DNA of 64,000 nucleotides from Sialis fuliginosa. Its lineage: Eukaryota > Arthropoda > Insecta > Megaloptera > Sialidae. Below are positions 58,604-64,000 of this stretch, one piece after another. Position 1 is the first letter of the stretch. Each line of letters starts with the position of its first letter. Below the pieces are notes generated by a model, which was not told the origin of the DNA, did not search any database, and saw nothing but the letters and a program-made list of their open reading frames with translations. The position numbers were made by a program, and so were the translations under genes. Location of the stretch: assembly GCA_961205875.1 (NCBI GenBank), contig OY540820.1, positions 2,542,001 through 2,606,000 on the forward strand. Reading direction: 5' to 3'.

Positions 58604-60178
58604 GTAAGGAGAAGCGCGACAGAGTCTGCTCTGTTCCAGGAACAATGAACGGCGCCGTCCCCCGCGGAAATGCACTCATCATAACACCTCCACGGCCTGC
58701 GCCGCCCAGGTGTTTGCGAATCTACCAGGATACTGGGTTCGCTTGATGAGTCACGTCAGTCCAGACGTAACTGGGTTTAAGAAAAAAGAAAAACTGTCGC
58801 GGTTTGTTGTATAAACATTGTTACCGGTGTGCTCCGCAAATGTGTGCTCCGTAATGTCAGCGGATTCTTAAAATTAATTTGGAATTATAAAATTCATAAT
58901 AAGTGTTTTGTATATTGTTTCAGTGATAATTGATTAACAGAGAAACATCTATTTGGAACCATACAGACCAAATTCATGAGATAAATTAGATAAATACATA
59001 AGTATAGTTTTAGTAACAGTTTCGTATCACGGACTAGGTTGTATGTTATTTATTCATAAACTTTCTAAACATACTCGAAATTGTTTTGTAATAGTTTGAA
59101 CGTTTCTGGGAAAAGTGGCAAATTAGTTTATGGAAGTTAATTATTATAAATAATTTTTTTAACAACTTTGTTTTTTGACATTGTACATATCATTGTGTAG
59201 ATTGTTTCACCATCTACAGAGGAGTATTTATTTCATTAAAACATCGATGGTTGAAATTTTAATTGACGTAAGGGACAAGTTAAAGCAAAAAACAATTTTA
59301 ACTTCTTTGTTTTCGTATTAATCTGATTGGCTATTAGAGAAAAAGATGCTTAAAATTCGTATTTCTCTCATCTGAAAAGATAAAAATTATTAAAGATCTT
59401 CTACTATATTTTTTATAAAAAAAATATTTGAGCCTCCAAAAAGTTTCAGTGTAAAACACGAATCTAGAGATATCGAAATTTTAAAAACAATACCAATCAA
59501 TAGAGAAAAAAAAACTGCACCAAAAAAATATTTTCGCTTTGTTTTCTCTTACGTCAATTGAAATTTTAAAGTTTTTAAAATTATTTTCCATAAGAAAATT
59601 TGTTATCTAATAAAAAAATGCAAACACCTTAAACGTGGTATCGAATTCTGTGAGATTTGTTTTGTAAATTAGAACAATGGTACTTGAATTAACTAAAACA
59701 CAATGGTCCTAATACCGTAAGCGCTGAATCATTAATAAACGTCAAAGAACCGTCGTTTGAAAGACTTTTTGCAAGATCTATATCAAATTTTTATTAGGAT
59801 TATTTATAATTTTAGGAAACGAAACGCTATTTACGAAAATTTTCGTGGTCTCGCAAATCAGGCTAGATTGAATTTTAAGAAGAAAGGACCAGTACGATAT
59901 TGCTTGAATATTAACGATACTATACTACAATAGATTCATATTTTGGTCAAAACGAAAAAAAAATGGCTTAAAAAATTATATGTACTTACCATGTAGATAC
60001 GTACATATTATATTTTCAATAAATTAAATAGCAAAAAGTTTTACCTATCAATTGTTTTGAGTTAAATCATATTTCACTGTAATATAGATGAACTATATTA
60101 TAAATAATCAGCTATGATGTTGGACACTGTTTTCCACTAATGTAATACATCAACCCACACAGAACTCATTTCGAGATA
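58604..60178 (+). other. 3' flank of the LHFPL6-like gene, probably including the 3' UTR
   Basis: The first 200 bases after the stop are GC-richer than the remainder. AATAAA-type signals occur at 59733-59738 and 60018-60023, but I cannot tell which, if either, is used. No further coding exon was recognised. The frame running past the stop in another phase (58489-58746) has no family similarity. Confidence 0.45.
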
Positions 60179-60870
60179 AGGTACTGACACCAGTTATGGC
60201 CACTATAAGAGCAAGGTTTACTGTTTTTGTGATTTGTGATTGACGGGCTTCTTTTTTGTAATTCTCATGAACTCATGTTACTAATAAAACAACTTACTCT
60301 TTATTAATCAATTTAATTACCAAAGTCAGCAAATATAGTTTATTTTTTAAATTATAGTCTTTTATTTTCTTTATGTTTTTTCTCCAGTAATGGATAAAGT
60401 AAAACTAGTAATAGGTACCCAGACACTTGCTAATGATCACAAAATAATAAGTAGGTACTATACTCTATTTCATTTAAGAATGCAGTGGTTGCCGGGTTTC
60501 TGGCGGTACGAATCGTGCATTTTACCGTCAAAAACCACGGAAAACACTGCATTCTTAAATGAAATAGAGTATAGGTACTACACAAAAGATATAAAGAATC
60601 GTCAAATTTGAAACAATGTAAAGAAGTTGCTATGATAATATAATAATTAATTAATTAATTATGCTAATAATTAGTTTAAATGTCCATCATTTTGACACCT
60701 ATTGGCCGATTGTCATCAAATCACGCTGTAAGACAGTTAAATGTACATATATAGATTAATATTCAGAAATGGTAGTAATCAAATATCAACGCGTATTTCT
60801 AATTCAATACATATAATTAAAAATTGGTCATTACTGGAGTCTTTGCCAAGATTAGTGCCAGTATCTTATA
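60179..60870. mobile_element. Transposon 'X', complete short copy
   Basis: The ends are AAGGTACTGACACCAGTTAT and the complement of AAGATACTGGCACTAATC. The interior is colinear with the outer parts of 19397-21785 but without the tandem arrays. It is interrupted by a 111-bp insertion at 60461-60571. No transposase is present. Confidence 0.75.
60461..60571. mobile_element. 111-bp element with 27-bp perfect inverted ends and 9-bp duplication
   Basis: The ends are TACTCTATTTCATTTAAGAA and its complement, exact over 27 bp (29 bp counting flanking symmetric bases). TAGGTACTA lies on both sides (60452-60460, 60572-60580). The related 'X' copy at 52135 has the site without insertion. The loop (60488-60544) is GC-richer with CCGGGTTTCTGGCGGTACG. 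Nine-base duplications fit Mutator-like or foldback elements. The superfamily is unproven. Confidence 0.85.
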
Positions 60871-61076
60871 AAAGTTTTTGATGTACGTAAAGAAAAATAC
60901 ATTCACGATTTTAAGACATTTCCTTTTATTGGAAAAAAGTTATTGGGCGTTTGGTTGGTTAATTCTCTTCAACCAAACCGGAAAGAATTTTTTTGCAGTA
61001 ACTGCATTCATAACTCAATATGTGGATTGATACATTAGTGCATAACATGGTTCAGGTATGAAGATAATAAGTACTA

Positions 61077-61255
61077 CTGGAAAAACGGAGAAACTGTGGT
61101 TTCTTAGTCACTTAACTAAACTAAAAATATACACCTTAACCACAATAAAACAATGTCACTCGACACGTGTTTCGACTTCGCAAGAAGTCCTCATCAGGAG
61201 CCTAACAGTTCCAATTTCGAGGATATTGTTTTATTGTGGTTAAGGTGCATATTTT
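61077..61255 (-). repeat. Palindromic repeat carrying a hammerhead-like core (Penelope-like?)
   Basis: Outer arms ATACACCTTAACCACAATAA and TTATTGTGGTTAAGGTGCAT are inverted and enclose the hammerhead motif. The left flank ACTGGAAAAACGGAGAAACTG..GTGGTTTCT is shared with 24170-24215. This layout resembles the terminal repeat region of Penelope-like elements, but no reverse transcriptase was found. Confidence 0.6.
61158..61202 (-). ncRNA. Hammerhead ribozyme, best match in the window
   Basis: Minus strand order: GGCTC, CTGATGA, G, GACTTC-TTGC-GAAGTC, GAAA, CACGTG, TC, GAGT. The CUGAUGA and GAAA boxes are exact. Stem II is 6 perfect bp with a 4-base loop. Stem III is A-CAC/GTG-U with no loop. 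Cleavage would fall after UC. Stem I has three pairs plus a G-U, and more pairing lies further out in the enclosing palindrome. A loop-less palindromic stem III is known in Penelope-like elements, where the RNA is thought to act as a dimer. Confidence 0.7.
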
Positions 61256-62465
61256 TAATTGAAAGTATTCATTTTAAATAATTATTATTTGCTATTAATT
61301 TTCTATTTTTGATAAAATTACTAATCGTGTCCAAGAAAAACCGTCAAGTATTAGATATTGTATAGAATAGTTTTAAAAAAAAGTGTTTATAAAAAGTAGT
61401 GATGAAAAATGGAAAAGCATCTATTTAAAAAATATTATTGTGATAAATAAAAATGAATTTAATACATACATATAGTTAGTTATATTTAAATGCAAGTCCA
61501 AAGACAAACATTACCACAGTGATACTTTTAGTGTTAATTATAATAATTATAAATGTAAACATATAAATACCGGGTGGATAGAAAAAACACCCCATCTTTA
61601 ATAGAATTATAAATCGTATAAACTTTAGTTTTGTCTTAAAATGTTGGTTATATACAGGGTGCAGCATTTAAAATGAGACAAGTAAATAACTCGAAACTCT
61701 ATGGAAAAATTTAGTTTGGTTTCAAAAGAGAAATAGAAAAAGGTTGATGTTATTTTTGTTAAATTTGGTGAACGATTTCAAGGTTATTTAGAGGTCAGCA
61801 TAATTTTTTAAATAAAAACCTTATTTTTATTTTGGAATCTATTCTACTTAAAAAATCTTTCATAGGAAACATTTTTTCTAAAACATCAATTTTTTATGTT
61901 ATTTAGAGATTTTCAAACATGTTAACTATCAATTTAAAAATGAAATTGCGAGACAAAAAATGTTTAAAAATTCTTATTATTGTTATATTGATTTTATTCA
62001 AATTTTGTCAAGAAATTTTATCCTTTTGTATTTTGAAGTTTCTAACTTACAATTAGATTCTTTGTATAAAATTACGCACTTTTTGTTCTTTGCAATTTTA
62101 TTCCAAAATTGATAGTTTAAAAATTAAAAAATTCTTAAGTCGAAATTGTCTATAATTATTTTGCTAAATATCATAAAATATGTCTCACAAAAAATGTTTC
62201 CTTCATAACTATGATGTTTAATTTTTCAAATAAAAATAAAAAAGTAGGTTTCCATTTAAAATATCGGTATGGAGAACCATACATGACTTCCATGTTCTTT
62301 CTATCTTTTAAATAATTTTGAAATAAAAATATTTTATTTATATAACCTACTACAATATTATGAATATAAATTTCGTAATACATAAAAAACATATACTTAC
62401 GACGGTTCCAACTAAACAGTTATTGCCATTTGTATATAAAATATTAGTTTTATAATGTCCTAAAG

Positions 62466-63737
62466 TAAAAAAACATCTACCAAATAAATACACAGTGCTT
62501 CCTCGTGCTAAATTCACCAAAGGTAGTTAATTCATTATTGAACAATTTAAATAAAAACCGATAGTGTTCAGATAAATTGCCTGGCATTGGGTTAACCATT
62601 TAATTTTTATACAAATTTTACTAAAAGATTTTAGTTCGAAATTTTTCTTAAAACGCACCTGATTATTTTTTCGTATATTTTTAATTTTTTAACAATTTCA
62701 CTCTAAATCTTAATTTATGCAAACATCAAAATGACATTTAAAACGACAAAATGACATTTAAAACGTCAAAATGACATTTAATATGTCCAAGCAAATATTA
62801 AGTTAGAAAAAAAAACACGAATTTTTAAAATAAATCGAGATAAATCTTTGTAAGGGAATATTTTACAACAAACGTTGTAGACCCATATTGTAGAAAATTT
62901 AATGCTCTTCAAAAAATATTCTATAAAATTTTCACGTAACATGTGTCGTTCTTGAGATATCTTGAAAAAATAAATATTTTTGGGTGTCACCCCTCCCCCT
63001 TACACAAGATTTTGATGATTTTTAAATGGGACCATCCTCAAGCAAAGACTTAACCATCCGACCAAATTTCAATAATATGGTTCATGAGTTATGCGTGTGA
63101 CAAGGATTCAGGGGACAGACGGACGGATACACGGACGGACACGGAACGAAAAGTGTTTGCCTCGACGTGAAACGGATAAATCAATTTAAAATTTTGAAAT
63201 CGGAGAACGATTACAATGTTTCTCGTATCTTCGAAATTCGAGAAAGCAAAACATAATACACATTCGTAGAATAATTAATTTGACAATTAATTGCTTCCTC
63301 GCAATATCGAAGATACGAGAAACTTTGTGATCGTTTCAGATTGAGACAAAAAAAATATTCTCCGATTTCAAAATTTTAAATTGATCTTTCCGTTTCACGT
63401 CAAGACAAACACTTTTCGTTCCGTGTCTGTTTGTCTGTTTGTCCGTCCGTCCGTGTCTATGTCCCCTGAATCCTTGTCACACGCATAACTTATGAACCAC
63501 TGAACTGATATAATTGAAACTTGGTCGGATTGTTGGGTCTGGCTTGAGGACGGTTCCATTTCAAAATCATCAAAATCGTGTGTAAGGGGGAGGGGTGACA
63601 TCTCAAAATATTTATTTTTTCAAGATATCTCAAGAACGACACATGTTACGTGAAAATTTTATAGAATATTTTTTGTAGAGCATTAAATTTCCTATAATAT
63701 GGGTCTACGTTTATTGTAAAATATTCGCTTACAAAGG
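62466..63737. repeat. Foldback made of two inverted family A copies
   Basis: A reverse copy (62466-63200) and a forward copy (63350-63737) face each other across about 150 bp. The inner region also has partial symmetry (TCGTATCTTCGA and CGAAGATACGAGAAAC). Shared phrases include CGTTTCACGTCAAG or its complement and ATGTTACGTGAAAATTTTAT. The right copy stops abruptly at TTCGCTTACAAAG, where a G-rich sequence of the hAT fragment begins, so it was truncated. The left copy has three TGTCATTTTGAC-like units. Confidence 0.85.
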
Positions 63738-63967
63738 GGGGGAAGGGGGGAGATATGAGTGGTGGCTACGAAATAAAAAAAATTATTAATGTAATTTTGA
63801 ATTGAATGACCTTTTTTTACTCTTAATTTCCCAAATTTTCCCTATTTTCTTGTACTATTTTGTTCATACTAAACGAGTTTAAAAAAATGTCTTTAAATTT
63901 TCTCATTAAATAAACTCATGGGGGGTGATTGATCATCTTAATCCCCCCCCCCCTAACTACGCCACTG
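63738..63967. mobile_element. hAT-type element end, truncated
   Basis: It has the G-rich start, the TTTTGAATTGAATGACC phrase and the end CCCCCCCTAACTACGCCACTG, all resembling 48511-48896. The left CAGTGGCGTAG end is missing, and no matching duplication of ACCTACGT is found on the left. Confidence 0.6.
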
Positions 63968-64000
63968 ACCTACGTTATCGTGTTTTGAAACGTGTTGCAT

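Noticed and set aside
58409-58746. Extra frames overlapping coding exon 5, including an 85-codon frame past the stop
   Set aside because: Only the frame in phase with exon 4 through the acceptor at 58484 matches the LHFPL family; the others are shadows.
1-64000. tRNA, rRNA or CRISPR features
   Set aside because: None recognised by eye. The tandem arrays present have long diverged units without constant spacers, unlike CRISPR. A tRNA model search would be decisive for tRNAs.

Overview
The window looks like AT-rich nuclear DNA of an arthropod, most likely an insect. It holds one recognisable protein-coding gene, with GT-AG introns of 0.5 to 16 kb, in a dense background of old, nested DNA transposons. 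There is no operon structure, and I saw no rRNA or tRNA gene. One Helitron-type repeat at about 48.3-48.5 kb resembles a family I associate with moths and butterflies. That is only a hint, because such elements move between lineages.

The gene is on the + strand with coding exons at 34028-34129, 50272-50387, 54550-54716, 57839-57937 and 58485-58603. The spliced product is exactly 200 residues with four membrane segments and matches the LHFPL (lipoma HMGIC fusion partner-like) tetraspan family, closest to LHFPL6. The first coding exon follows an AG acceptor at 34001, so a non-coding 5' exon probably lies upstream. I could not place it with confidence.

Region by region: 1-16 kb has foldback repeats, a Harbinger-type MITE, two hAT elements with 8-bp target duplications, Helitron ends, tandem repeats, a CA microsatellite and a rearranged Tc1 relic. 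16.5-22.7 kb is a large inverted repeat. Its left arm carries a piggyBac-type insertion, and its loop holds another element with opposed tandem arrays. 23-34 kb has more hAT elements (one with a broken transposase), Helitron ends and a 1.4-kb foldback just upstream of the first coding exon. 34-58.5 kb is the LHFPL6-like gene, whose introns hold hAT elements, Helitrons, a mariner relic, foldbacks and a direct pair of composite repeats flanking exon 2. 58.6-64 kb is 3' flank with a transposon carrying a 111-bp nested element, a hammerhead-bearing repeat, a 1.3-kb foldback and a hAT end.

The most interesting signal is a recurring hammerhead-ribozyme-like motif (five minus-strand places). It has a CUGANGA-like box, a hairpin, GAAA, a very short palindromic stem III and complementary flanks. 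This is known from Penelope-like retroelements. All statements rest on reading the sequence by eye; no database search was run.
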